Shown piece by piece: positions 18,037 through 26,267 of a DNA stretch of 33,270 nucleotides (positions are counted from its first letter, which is position 1; every line of letters starts with the position of its first letter). Source of the DNA: Acidobacteria bacterium UBA2990 (GTDB lineage: Bacteria > Acidobacteriota > Vicinamibacteria > Vicinamibacterales > UBA8438); contig DEAE01000004.1 in NCBI GenBank assembly GCA_002347025.1, forward strand, positions 1 to 33,270. The letters run 5' to 3'. The position numbers and the translations under genes were made by a program. Below the pieces are notes generated by a model. The model did not search any database and was not told the origin of the DNA. It saw only the letters and a program-made list of their open reading frames with translations.

Positions 18037-19119
18037 ATGCGAATCAAGACGCTCATTCACCTTCAAACGACACTGCCCCTCCTTCTCTTGGCCGCCTGTG
18101 GCGGCGGTTCAATGGCCCCGGACACCTCGAGTGAGGACGTGGTTCCGGCACAAGCTACGCCGCCACCATACAAAGCCTACGTGACCAATGAGGGCTCTGG
18201 AGACCTGACCGTGATCGCCGGCGGAACCTACGACGTCTTAGCCACGATTCCACTCGGAAAACGTCCTCGAGGTATAAAGGTAGACCCTGCCGGAGAACGC
18301 TTGTTCGTCGCTCTGAGTGGCTCACCTCCGGCACCTCCCGGTGTAGACGAAGACACATTGCCACCGCCAGATCGATCCGCTGATGGTATTGGCATCGTAG
18401 ACCTGGCTGAGGAGCGGGTGGTCACCGTACTCAATGCTGGAACTGATCCCGAACAAGTCGCAGTTAGCGCAGATGGAACTCGTGTCTTCGTAGCCAACGA
18501 AGATGCCGCACTGGCTAGCATCGTGGACATCGACACGGCGACGGTCCTCGCTGAACTACCAGTCGGAGGAGAGCCTGAAGGTGTGACGCGAAGCCCAAAT
18601 GGTCGTTGGGTTTACATAACCTCAGAGAACGATAGCCAGGTATCGGTCATCGACACCGAATCGCTCGAAATTGCAGCTGTGTTTGATGTTGGCGCAAGGC
18701 CACGGTCTTCAACCTTCTCCCCAGATAGTACGCGGGCATACGTAACCGCAGAAAACGGAGGCAACGTCTCAGTGGTCGACACCAACGACCACACGGTCAT
18801 TGAAACCATCCAGTTGACTGGCGAAAACGTCAGACCAATGGACGCCAAGGTCTCCCCAGACGGTAGCCGTCTCTACGTGTCGACAGGTCGCGGTAGGACT
18901 GTCGTAGTTCTTGACACAACTAGCTATGAGATCGTCTCGTCAATCGAAGTCGGGACTAGACCTTGGGGACTAGACCTAACAGCAGACGGGCGCTATCTTT
19001 ACGCCGCCAATGGACCGTCCAACGACGTCTCGGTCATCGACACCGACACTCTCACCGTCGTAGCAACCGTAGCCGCCGGCGAACGTCCATGGGGAGTTGC
19101 CATAGTTGAAGGACCATAA
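18037..19119 (+). CDS. YVTN-family beta-propeller lipoprotein
   Basis: A 360-residue protein with a lipobox LLLLAACGG (lipidated Cys21), so membrane-anchored in the periplasm. About seven YVTN-type blades follow, beginning YKAYVTNEGSGDLTVI. Further blades show VFVANEDAALASIVDID, VYITSENDSQVSVIDTE, AYVTAENGGNVSVVDTN, LYVSTGRGRTVVVLDT and LYAANGPSNDVSVIDTD, with the linkers VGARPRS, VGTRPWG and AGERPWG. The organisation resembles the propeller proteins associated with PQQ-dependent catabolism (TIGR03866-like, from memory), whose role is undefined. Ribosome-binding site GAGGAAC is close to the ATG. The gene sits 11 bp after htpG, so co-transcription is likely. Confidence 0.88.
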   Translation: MRIKTLIHLQTTLPLLLLAACGGGSMAPDTSSEDVVPAQATPPPYKAYVTNEGSGDLTVIAGGTYDVLATIPLGKRPRGIKVDPAGERLFVALSGSPPAPPGVDEDTLPPPDRSADGIGIVDLAEERVVTVLNAGTDPEQVAVSADGTRVFVANEDAALASIVDIDTATVLAELPVGGEPEGVTRSPNGRWVYITSENDSQVSVIDTESLEIAAVFDVGARPRSSTFSPDSTRAYVTAENGGNVSVVDTNDHTVIETIQLTGENVRPMDAKVSPDGSRLYVSTGRGRTVVVLDTTSYEIVSSIEVGTRPWGLDLTADGRYLYAANGPSNDVSVIDTDTLTVVATVAAGERPWGVAIVEGP

Positions 19120-19168
19120 CTTAGGAAGTAAGTTCATCACATACTTGAGCAGATTTTCGAGGTGTCTC

Positions 19169-20065
19169 ATGCATAAATGGTGCCGGCTTGGCTTACTAGC
19201 AACTCTGGTAGGAATCGGTTCGGTTTTTACGCTAGCCGGGGGTCAACAGCGCCCAACTTTCACCCCGGAGCAAGAAGCCAGGCTTCAGATTCGTGAGGTG
19301 GCTGACGGCCTTTATGTCATCCCTGGGTTCGACGGTGGACAGTCTGGTGGCAACGTAGCTGTCAGGGTAACCAGTGACGGAGTTATCATCGTCGACAACA
19401 AGTTTCCTTATAGCTTCAGTTTTATAACCGAGCAGGTCCGGAGCGTCACCGACCAGCCAATCAAATACGTGCTCAACACCCATCACCATGGAGACCACGC
19501 CGGCAGCAATGCCGACTTCATGCCATCAGCCGAAGTCATCGGTCATAAGAACGCACGCACCAACATCATTCGCAACAATCAGACTGGTCCCCCTCGTGTC
19601 ACCTTTACCAATGAAACCGCCATCTTTCTTGGTGAAGCCGAAGCACAAGCGCATCACTTCGGACGTGGCCATACCAATGGAGACGCCGTCATATATTTTC
19701 CCGACCTACGCACTGTCCATACCGGGGATCTTTTTATCTATGGCGAACGATTAGACGGTAGCACTCTGGCACCATTCTGGGACTTCGGCAACGGTGGGAG
19801 CGCCATTGAATGGCCACAGACACTGACCTCATTAATGACACTCGACTTTGATACCGTCATACCAGGACACGGTCCGCTAATGACCAAAGCCGACATCAGA
19901 AACTTTCGAAGCAAGCTCGAAACAGTAATTGATCGGGTCAACAACGCAATCGCCGCTGGTGCTACCCGAGACGATGTCGCCTCAAGAGTTGACACAACAG
20001 ACCTGGATTGGCCACTGGCGCCAGTTCGCATTCAAAACGTGTTTGACGAACTGACCGCACCCTAA
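19169..20065 (+). CDS. Exported metallo-beta-lactamase-fold hydrolase
   Basis: A 298-residue protein. I prefer ATG 19169, preceded by GAGGTG five to six bases upstream, over the longer TTG-initiated frame from 19106, because it yields a clean signal peptide (WCRLGLLATLVGIGSVFTLAGG). The MBL-fold zinc motif HHHGDH is at 105-110. HFGRGHTNGD, HTGDLF and IPGHGP supply the remaining expected metal ligands, so the dinuclear site looks complete. The substrate cannot be told from sequence; relatives are often annotated only as MBL-fold hydrolases. It lies 49 bp after the YVTN lipoprotein, both being periplasmic. Confidence 0.88.
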   Translation: MHKWCRLGLLATLVGIGSVFTLAGGQQRPTFTPEQEARLQIREVADGLYVIPGFDGGQSGGNVAVRVTSDGVIIVDNKFPYSFSFITEQVRSVTDQPIKYVLNTHHHGDHAGSNADFMPSAEVIGHKNARTNIIRNNQTGPPRVTFTNETAIFLGEAEAQAHHFGRGHTNGDAVIYFPDLRTVHTGDLFIYGERLDGSTLAPFWDFGNGGSAIEWPQTLTSLMTLDFDTVIPGHGPLMTKADIRNFRSKLETVIDRVNNAIAAGATRDDVASRVDTTDLDWPLAPVRIQNVFDELTAP

Positions 20066-20139
20066 CCCAGGTGCTGCATGCATCCTCATCGGTAAACACG
20101 GCCTCGACCACTTCTGCCTGAAAGAGAACTCGGAACTAG

Positions 20140-20173
20140 GAGTCCTCCTGTGAGCACACTTTCTAGAGGACTC
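20140..20173. terminator. Hairpin between convergent genes
   Basis: GAGTCCTC (20140-20147) pairs perfectly with GAGGACTC (20166-20173), and the 18-nt loop itself contains TGTG-AG-CACA. It lies between the convergent MBL and Nramp-like genes and could act in both directions. The downstream sequence is only mildly T-rich. Confidence 0.38.
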
Positions 20174-20217
20174 GTTGTTGAACGAACCAGAGGTCCAGAA
20201 ACTTGTAAAGAGAGTAG

Positions 20218-20253
20218 TCTGATCTGAAACAACATCTCTAGTAACAGATCCGA
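20218..20253. terminator. Second hairpin between convergent genes
   Basis: TCTGATCTG (20218-20226) pairs with CAGATCCGA (20245-20253) except for one mismatch, across an 18-nt loop. It ends nine bases before the stop of the minus-strand Nramp-like gene. Together with the preceding hairpin it suggests a tandem convergent terminator region, but T-tracts are poor. Confidence 0.28.
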
Positions 20254-20261
20254 CCGGGCAA

Positions 20262-21551
20262 TCAACTAATCACCGAACCAAGATAAAATAGGCCTGTCCC
20301 TCCAAGTAAAACAATTCCTGTCCAAGACACAACAAGCATCGCTCGGCCTGGACGGTGTTGAGGCGGCATCTCATCTGACGTGACTGCTCGCAAATTGAGA
20401 TATCCCAGGAGTGGACCGGTCAAGAATGCCAGTGTTGTAGCAAAGTCAACCATGGTAGTGAGATCTCCAATGAAGACCGCCATCACGATTAGAGTCAAGC
20501 TCACTAGAGCCACAAGGCTCCACCAGTAAACGGGCCCGCAGGACACTGGTGGTCTGACAGGGTTTGGAGTCCTGAGCACAAAGATGGTTCGCTCGATCGC
20601 ACGTGGCCCGCCATCGAGTACTGTCAAAGTCGTTGATAACATCGTGGTCACCACAGCTACCAGCACCACCGGCCTAGTCCACCCACCAAGGGTCGAACTA
20701 TAGAGCTCAACCAATTGGGTCGAAAACAAAGTCCCTTCCTGGGCAAACATCTGTTCAGACCCAAACATCACACTAGCGCCTAATGTCACAAAGGCAAAGG
20801 CGAGCACCGCGGTACCGACATATCCAACGAGAAAATCCTGCCTTGCAGTCTCTACCGAGCACACCCGACCTGAAGTATCGTTCTTCGCAAGGGTCCACAG
20901 AGAACTCCACACCGAGATATCAATCGCCGATGGCATCCATCCCACAAGGGCTAAAAGAAACGCAAACGGTAATATCGAGCCGACGAGATTTTCAGGCCAT
21001 ATGGCCAAGGTTGAAAATTGAGCACGAGGCACACTGACTGTTGCTGCCAACAAAGTCGACAGCCCTAGAAGCAGCACAATGACCTTGATGGCAAAATCGA
21101 GCCCCCGAAAACGCCCCCACCAGAGTAACGCTGCACCAGGTATCATCACTCCGGCCGCCAAGACAGGGAGGTGCCATTCCACTCCTATGGCAAAGCCGAG
21201 GAGATATGCCGTAAACATCACCACTGCTGACTGAATCACTCCCGTCGTCAAAACCGTAATGAACAAATAGAGCCAAAGAGCCCATCGACCGACCTTAGCG
21301 TAGCCTTCAACAAGGCTATTCCCCGTCGCAGCGGCATATCGGGGGCCATACTCAAAAAAGGGATACTTCAGGATCAAGGCCAGCAGGATTACACCACACA
21401 ATCCAAAACCAGCTGACGCCCCAGCACGGGTGGACTGCACCAAATGAGACACACCAATCGCTGTGGCTGCCCAGAGTAGACCTGGGCCAAAGGCAACCCA
21501 CAGGCGGCTTGGGGCTATGGCACCTCCGCCTTGCCCGGATGCCTCTGTCAT
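20262..21551 (-). CDS. Nramp-like (SLC11-related) transporter with non-canonical metal site
   Basis: A 429-residue integral inner-membrane protein with about 11 hydrophobic segments, the family's usual number. The first helix GPGLLWAATAIGVSHLVQSTRAGA aligns without gaps, by eye, with Nramp helix 1. The DPGN metal-binding tetrapeptide is replaced by G-V-S-H. In helix 6 the expected M-P-H reads WMPSAID, so the methionine is kept and the histidine lost. Manganese or iron transport therefore should not be assumed; magnesium, another ion, or a different solute are open. Ribosome-binding site GGAG lies five bases before the ATG. It is on the same strand as the PDLQG-family gene but 339 bp away. Confidence 0.82.
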   Translation of the reverse strand: MTEASGQGGGAIAPSRLWVAFGPGLLWAATAIGVSHLVQSTRAGASAGFGLCGVILLALILKYPFFEYGPRYAAATGNSLVEGYAKVGRWALWLYLFITVLTTGVIQSAVVMFTAYLLGFAIGVEWHLPVLAAGVMIPGAALLWWGRFRGLDFAIKVIVLLLGLSTLLAATVSVPRAQFSTLAIWPENLVGSILPFAFLLALVGWMPSAIDISVWSSLWTLAKNDTSGRVCSVETARQDFLVGYVGTAVLAFAFVTLGASVMFGSEQMFAQEGTLFSTQLVELYSSTLGGWTRPVVLVAVVTTMLSTTLTVLDGGPRAIERTIFVLRTPNPVRPPVSCGPVYWWSLVALVSLTLIVMAVFIGDLTTMVDFATTLAFLTGPLLGYLNLRAVTSDEMPPQHRPGRAMLVVSWTGIVLLGGTGLFYLGSVIS

Positions 21552-21890
21552 CTCCGCTCCATCTCACTCTTGTCCCAAACTCCACTGGTAAACACCGCAC
21601 AATCCCGCAAAGGAGGCTTTAGACCAGAACCGAACTCTACTGCAACTATTCAACTACGCTCTCCTGGTTTCGCATAGCAATCAACAGTTGCCGAGATTCG
21701 TTTCTGGGAGAGGGCGACGTTCTCTCGCAGGATTGAACGAAACAACACAATTACAGTTCCATACAGGAGGCCTAGCGCCTGCCTCTCATGTCGTCCAGAA
21801 AAGTTTAGATACCCTTTTCGATGATCTTCTAGAAACTGGCGCTAGATCCCCAAACAGGGACTCAGGCTATGTCAAGCAAACAAACATATC
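21552..21890. other. 339-bp intergenic region
   Basis: This lies between the start of the Nramp-like gene and the stop of the upstream PDLQG-family gene, both minus strand. A TTG-initiated plus-strand frame runs through it into the antisense of the neighbouring gene, but its product resembles nothing and it has no convincing ribosome-binding site, so I do not call it. The region presumably holds the Nramp-like promoter. No clear terminator, repeat or RNA gene was recognised. Confidence 0.4.
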
Positions 21891-22856
21891 TCACGGAGCA
21901 ACCCGGTTTTCCGCCTCCTCAATACGCGCATTACGGAGAATATTCTCAAGGCCATAATTACCTTCGTGGCAGGCATACTCAAACATTGGTTGGTCGGTCT
22001 TTTTCATTGGAAACATTACCGTCCACGAGGCTGTCCAAGTAGCCGGGTCCTGAACCGTCAATTCGTAATCGATGGTGGCAGGCCCCACACGCGAAAAGCG
22101 CTCAACAATCCTCACTCCTTCGGTGGAACCACGAAAAGCTCCAAGACTCGGGTAGTTCCTTGACGTAACAACAAGGGTATCGCCTTCCCAGTACCCTCGC
22201 GCCTCCCCATGCCACTGGTCAATATCAGAGTACGGACGACCATCAAGCGGAACAACCCTGGCATCGTGCACCATCTCAGATACGATGACCACCTGGTCTT
22301 GGGTCTGCAGAATTTGGTAGTTATTGTTGTAAGCCCCTGGTAAGCGAGGAGTGCCGAAACTCAGGCAGCGTTCACTCAATGCTCGATAGTCGGCTCCGTC
22401 GGCACCATTAGTACGCCGGCGATCCGCTCGCGCTGCTCCACGAAGCCTAGCCTCCTCGGTTAAAGGGGGCACCCGACCGTCCACAGGATCCACAATAAGA
22501 GAGGTACGGTGGTCATCGGTCAACTCTTTGCCATAATCGAGCCACCACTTGGCATGAACGCTTGGGGCTAAATCGTAGTCAGCCTGTTCCACCAACTTGC
22601 GAGCTGTATATTCAGCGGCCTCCTCCTCGCTCATCACAGCCTTCCCTGCAAACTCTCGAGGGCGCTCAAGTGGAGTCATAGTCCGGTAGTCCCAAATTCC
22701 CTGGAGATCGGGTGCCCCCCAAGCAGTCCGTGGTGTAGACCACCCGTGGGTTCCATGCCCGTCGACTTGAGCTCGAACAACCCCAGTCCCCATCAAGAAC
22801 AACCCAGCAAACATCGACACGATCTGAATCGAAACACCCGCATCTCGGTGAAACAT
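21891..22856 (-). CDS. Secreted conserved hypothetical protein, PDLQGIWDY family
   Basis: A 321-residue protein. ATG 22856 (GGAGAGGGG about eight bases upstream) is chosen over a start 36 bases further out; it leaves a signal peptide (VSIQIVSMFAGLFLMGTGVVRAQ). The mature chain has TAWGAPDLQGIWDY, then LTEEARLR, FGTPRLPGAYNNNYQILQT, DGRPYSDIDQW followed by GYWEGDTLVVTSRNY, and FEYACHEGNYGLENIL near the end. I recognise this arrangement from a large family abundant in Acidobacteriota and some marine Proteobacteria, always annotated hypothetical. The two cysteines (in RCLSFG and YACHEG) may form a disulfide. It is divergent from the cupin gene. Confidence 0.85.
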   Translation of the reverse strand: MFHRDAGVSIQIVSMFAGLFLMGTGVVRAQVDGHGTHGWSTPRTAWGAPDLQGIWDYRTMTPLERPREFAGKAVMSEEEAAEYTARKLVEQADYDLAPSVHAKWWLDYGKELTDDHRTSLIVDPVDGRVPPLTEEARLRGAARADRRRTNGADGADYRALSERCLSFGTPRLPGAYNNNYQILQTQDQVVIVSEMVHDARVVPLDGRPYSDIDQWHGEARGYWEGDTLVVTSRNYPSLGAFRGSTEGVRIVERFSRVGPATIDYELTVQDPATWTASWTVMFPMKKTDQPMFEYACHEGNYGLENILRNARIEEAENRVAP

Positions 22857-22998
22857 ATCAACCCCTCTCCGTATTGACTCACAACATAACACCGGTGGGC
22901 CATGGTGTCACGCCTATCCGACCCATTCGCCCCCTTGAACGATAGTCGCCGCAGTGCCACAATCCCGCAAGCCCCAAACCCGAACAAAGGAGATCGCG

Positions 22999-23499
22999 AT
23001 GCGAGGAGTCGTTCCGTTTCTATTTACAGTGTTCTTGGCATCAGTAGTATCAGCTCAGGACAGCCCAACCGCCACAGCTATCACATCCGCCGACATACAA
23101 ACCTTCATCAACGAATTACCCAGGGACGCAGTAAGCGACCGACCCATCAGAGTAGTAGACGTGACGGGTGACTATCGCGTGGGGGTCTACGGAGTATTCC
23201 GGCCAAAAGACAATCTTGGCGGTGCCAATCTCCACGAGGTAAATACCACCGAGATCTACTATATGGTCGAAGGGGTCGCCACCCTTGTCACCGGTGGCGA
23301 ATTGACGAACCCAAGTCGGACTGAAAATAGCACCAGTGTTCGTGGAGCCGGTATTACCGGAGGAGTATCCAGGCTAGTCACGAAAGGAGACGTGGTCATC
23401 ATACCGGGCCACACGCCTCACTGGTGGAGCGAATTGCAAACCGATATCGAATACTTGATCTTTCGGCCAGACCCAGACAGAAGACTCCCAATACGCTAA
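22999..23499 (+). CDS. Secreted cupin-domain protein
   Basis: A 166-residue protein. ATG 22999 is preferred to a GTG 45 bases upstream because AAAGGAGAT precedes it and it begins a signal peptide (MRGVVPFLFTVFLASVVSAQ). The cupin fold is indicated by motif 1 LHEVNTTEIYYMVEG (H79, E85) and motif 2 GDVVIIPGHTPHWW (H138, H141), enough for a mononuclear metal site. Secreted single-domain cupins are of diverse or unknown function. It is divergent from the PDLQG-family gene and is followed, 131 bp later, by the cytochrome gene. Confidence 0.85.
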   Translation: MRGVVPFLFTVFLASVVSAQDSPTATAITSADIQTFINELPRDAVSDRPIRVVDVTGDYRVGVYGVFRPKDNLGGANLHEVNTTEIYYMVEGVATLVTGGELTNPSRTENSTSVRGAGITGGVSRLVTKGDVVIIPGHTPHWWSELQTDIEYLIFRPDPDRRLPIR

Positions 23500-23630
23500 A
23501 CCAAACCGCGTGGCATAATGGGCACAGCCACAGTTCATGTAGCCAAACATATGCTTACCTCGGACAGCCACTGGCCTGCTTTTCCGGCAGCAGGCTTTCT
23601 TATGCCAACCAGCCGCGATCATTCTAGCCA

Positions 23631-24455
23631 ATGCCTAAACACACACAGTTCGCCAGGATCACGCACACTGGGCCTGTTATCTCAGTTCTGCTCACCGGTG
23701 GCATCGCTCTATTGATACTCATTGGAAACCCTTCACGAGCAGTTGGTCAGGACCACGTCGGTCAATACGAACAGGCCGACATAGAGTTCGGAGTCAGGCT
23801 TTATGGTGCTAACTGCCTACGCTGTCACGCGGAGACCGGCGACGCAGTTGCAGGAGTCGACCTGCGAAGTGGAGCATACAATCGAGCTAGCTCGGACAGG
23901 GAACTCATGGAATTACTCCGAACTGGAATTCCAGGCACAGCTATGCCCCCTAATAATTTCTCTGACTCTGAGCTGACCGGGCTTGTGTCCTACTTGCGAA
24001 CCATGCGGGATATTGATCTAAGTGCTGTTGCTCTTGGTGACAACACTCGCGGCAGTGTTCTATTTACAGGGAAGGGCGCCTGCGCGACGTGCCATCGGGT
24101 CAACGGACTCGGACCGCGGACGGCACCAGACCTGAGTGATATAGGGTCTATTCGCACCGCAGCTACCCTCCAACGGTCTTTACTAGATCCCACTGGTTCA
24201 ATGTTACCTATCAATCGACCCGTCAGCGCAACACTGAGTGATGGCACCGTAATAAATGGCCGGAGACTCAACGAAGACACCTACACCATCCAGGTAATCG
24301 ACCAAGACGAACGCCTCAGATCACTCGATAAATCTGAATTACGAGAACTGAGTGCCCTCACAGAATCCCCAATGCCACCGGCAACCGAGCTGCTCGACAC
24401 CGAGGAAATCGCCGATCTCCTTGCATACCTACTAACCCTCAAGGGACTTGAATGA
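23631..24455 (+). CDS. Diheme c-type cytochrome
   Basis: A 274-residue exported protein with a hydrophobic signal segment at about 14-33 and two cytochrome-c domains. The first has CLRCH (62-66) with a likely axial Met in GTAMPPNNFSD. The second has CATCH (151-155) followed by GLGPRTAPDLSDIG, DPTGSMLPINRPV and DGTVINGRR, a pattern seen in the putative haem-binding domain family (TIGR02603-like). It ends in the AYLLTLKGL helix usual for these domains. Its stop lies within ATGA (24452-24455), so it immediately precedes the PQQ dehydrogenase and is the natural electron acceptor for it. Confidence 0.9.
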   Translation: MPKHTQFARITHTGPVISVLLTGGIALLILIGNPSRAVGQDHVGQYEQADIEFGVRLYGANCLRCHAETGDAVAGVDLRSGAYNRASSDRELMELLRTGIPGTAMPPNNFSDSELTGLVSYLRTMRDIDLSAVALGDNTRGSVLFTGKGACATCHRVNGLGPRTAPDLSDIGSIRTAATLQRSLLDPTGSMLPINRPVSATLSDGTVINGRRLNEDTYTIQVIDQDERLRSLDKSELRELSALTESPMPPATELLDTEEIADLLAYLLTLKGLE

Positions 24456-24532
24456 CCGCACTCTCTACAGAGCATCCCGATCAACCCTCAACCTTAGGTT
24501 CAACACACTTTAATCACCGCGAGCGTATTGTC

Positions 24533-26176
24533 ATGACCAGACAGACCCTAATTACCATGCTCTTAGCGGGGCTCCTATCCACACCAGCAGCTGGGCAAGT
24601 CACCTTCGAGAGACTATTAAACGCCGACCAGGAACCACAGAATTGGTTAACCTATTCGGGTGGATACTCGAGCAACAGACACACGACACTCGACCAAATC
24701 CATCCTGGCAACCTTGACCAACTTGAACTGGCTTGGATCTTCCAAGCTAACTCTCTCGAAGCCTTCCAGGCGACACCGCTTGTTGTCGACGGCATTATGT
24801 ATTTGACGGAACCAGTTAACAATGTAGTGGCCCTAGATGCCAAGCGCGGAAACGTCTTCTGGAAATACGAGCACACCCCATCTGCAGAGGCTCGTCCCTG
24901 TTGTGGTGCCGTCAACCGTGGACTTGCTATTCTCGACCAAACACTATTCCTAGCCACAATAGACGGCCATCTGATAGCTATCGATGCCGTGGCTGGTAAG
25001 CCTCTATGGAAAACTACCGTGGCAGATCCTGCCGCCGGATACGCCCTGACCTTGGCACCCTTAGTAATCAAGGACAAAGTGATTGTGGGTGTCGCCGGCG
25101 GCGAGTATGGCATTCGTGGATACATAGATGCTTACGACGCAAACACTGGCGAGCAGGCATGGCGGTTCTACACTATTCCGGGTCCTGGAGACCCAGGTCA
25201 CGAGACCTGGGAAAACGATGCCTGGATGACCGGCGGTGCTTCAGCCTGGCTTACCGGGTCCTATGATCCAGATCTAGATCTGACTTACTGGGGCATCGGT
25301 AATCCTGGACCTGACTTGAACCCAGCTCAGAGACCAGGAGACAACCTCTATTCAGACTCAGTCGTGGCGCTTGACCCAGATACGGGTGAGCTCGAATGGC
25401 ATTTCCAGTTCACACCAAACGACCCCTATGACTACGACTCCGTTCAGATCCCCGTACTGATGGATGTGCCTGATAACAGGGGAGGCACTCTGCGGCTCAT
25501 GCTCTGGGCCAATCGTAATGGATTTTTTTACGTGCTTGATCGAGAAACCGGCCGATTCCTTAATGGAGACAACTTCGTCCCGGTCAACTGGGCTAGCGGC
25601 CTTGATGACAATGGGAGGCCAGTACAAACTCCCCAGCCCCCAGGTGCTACAACCTTTCCAGGAATACAAGGAGGCACAAACTGGTATTCGCCCTCCTATA
25701 GCCCGCAGACCGGACTGTTCTATGTCTCAGCTTGGGAAGCTTACGGTTCTGTATTCGAGCCCCAAGATCAAGAATATCAGGTCGGCCGAACCTTCATGGG
25801 CGGAAGACCTGCCAACCCATTCGGAGCTGGCGCCAACGTACCGGGCTTGCGACGTGGCCACGTCAACACATGGACCGAGGCTGCTGGTGGTGGTGCAGTT
25901 ATTGCGATCGATCCTCGAACCAGTCAACAAAGGTGGCGCCTACCCATGAGTGACGTAACGAGTAGCGGCATCCTCACCAGCGCTTCCAACCTTCTATTCA
26001 CTGGAAACCGAGAAGGCTATTTTCACATCCTAGATGCCGAAACAGGTAACATCCTTTGGCGAAAAGCCCTGGGCGGCATGATAGCCAACGGCCCCATGAG
26101 CTACATGGTCGATGACAAACAATATATCGCGGTGGCAGCTGGGCACTCTATGTTTGTCTTTGCCCTGCCACATTGA
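24533..26176 (+). CDS. PQQ-dependent alcohol dehydrogenase (quinoprotein, methanol/ethanol type), lanthanide-type signature
   Basis: A 547-residue periplasmic quinoprotein with the eight-bladed tryptophan-docking propeller (for example ALDAKRGNVFWKYEH, AIDAVAGKPLWKT, ALDPDTGELEWHF, ILDAETGNILWRK). The adjacent-cysteine disulfide is RPCCGAVNRG (C123-C124). Expected metal ligands are E191 (GGEYGIRG), N257 (GIGNPGP) and catalytic D300 in PYDYDSVQ. The residue two places later is D302, the extra aspartate typical of XoxF/PedH lanthanide-dependent enzymes. It should oxidise an alcohol to an aldehyde and pass electrons to cytochrome c. ATG 24533 gives a proper signal peptide; an alternative ATG at 24452 overlaps the cytochrome stop and would add 27 residues. 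There is no fused haem domain, so the preceding cytochrome is the likely partner. Confidence 0.92.
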   Translation: MTRQTLITMLLAGLLSTPAAGQVTFERLLNADQEPQNWLTYSGGYSSNRHTTLDQIHPGNLDQLELAWIFQANSLEAFQATPLVVDGIMYLTEPVNNVVALDAKRGNVFWKYEHTPSAEARPCCGAVNRGLAILDQTLFLATIDGHLIAIDAVAGKPLWKTTVADPAAGYALTLAPLVIKDKVIVGVAGGEYGIRGYIDAYDANTGEQAWRFYTIPGPGDPGHETWENDAWMTGGASAWLTGSYDPDLDLTYWGIGNPGPDLNPAQRPGDNLYSDSVVALDPDTGELEWHFQFTPNDPYDYDSVQIPVLMDVPDNRGGTLRLMLWANRNGFFYVLDRETGRFLNGDNFVPVNWASGLDDNGRPVQTPQPPGATTFPGIQGGTNWYSPSYSPQTGLFYVSAWEAYGSVFEPQDQEYQVGRTFMGGRPANPFGAGANVPGLRRGHVNTWTEAAGGGAVIAIDPRTSQQRWRLPMSDVTSSGILTSASNLLFTGNREGYFHILDAETGNILWRKALGGMIANGPMSYMVDDKQYIAVAAGHSMFVFALPH

Positions 26177-26267
26177 CAGTCTTTCAATCAGCGCCAGCCG
26201 GCACCAAACAAAAAAACTGAGTTCTTGCAATCAGTCGCCTTGTAGTCTGTCTGGCTTTCAGCGACCA

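Noticed and set aside
21688..21957. Plus-strand TTG-initiated frame of 89 residues in the 339-bp gap
   Set aside because: It has no ribosome-binding site and low-complexity basic content, and its 3' part is antisense to the end of the PDLQG-family gene.
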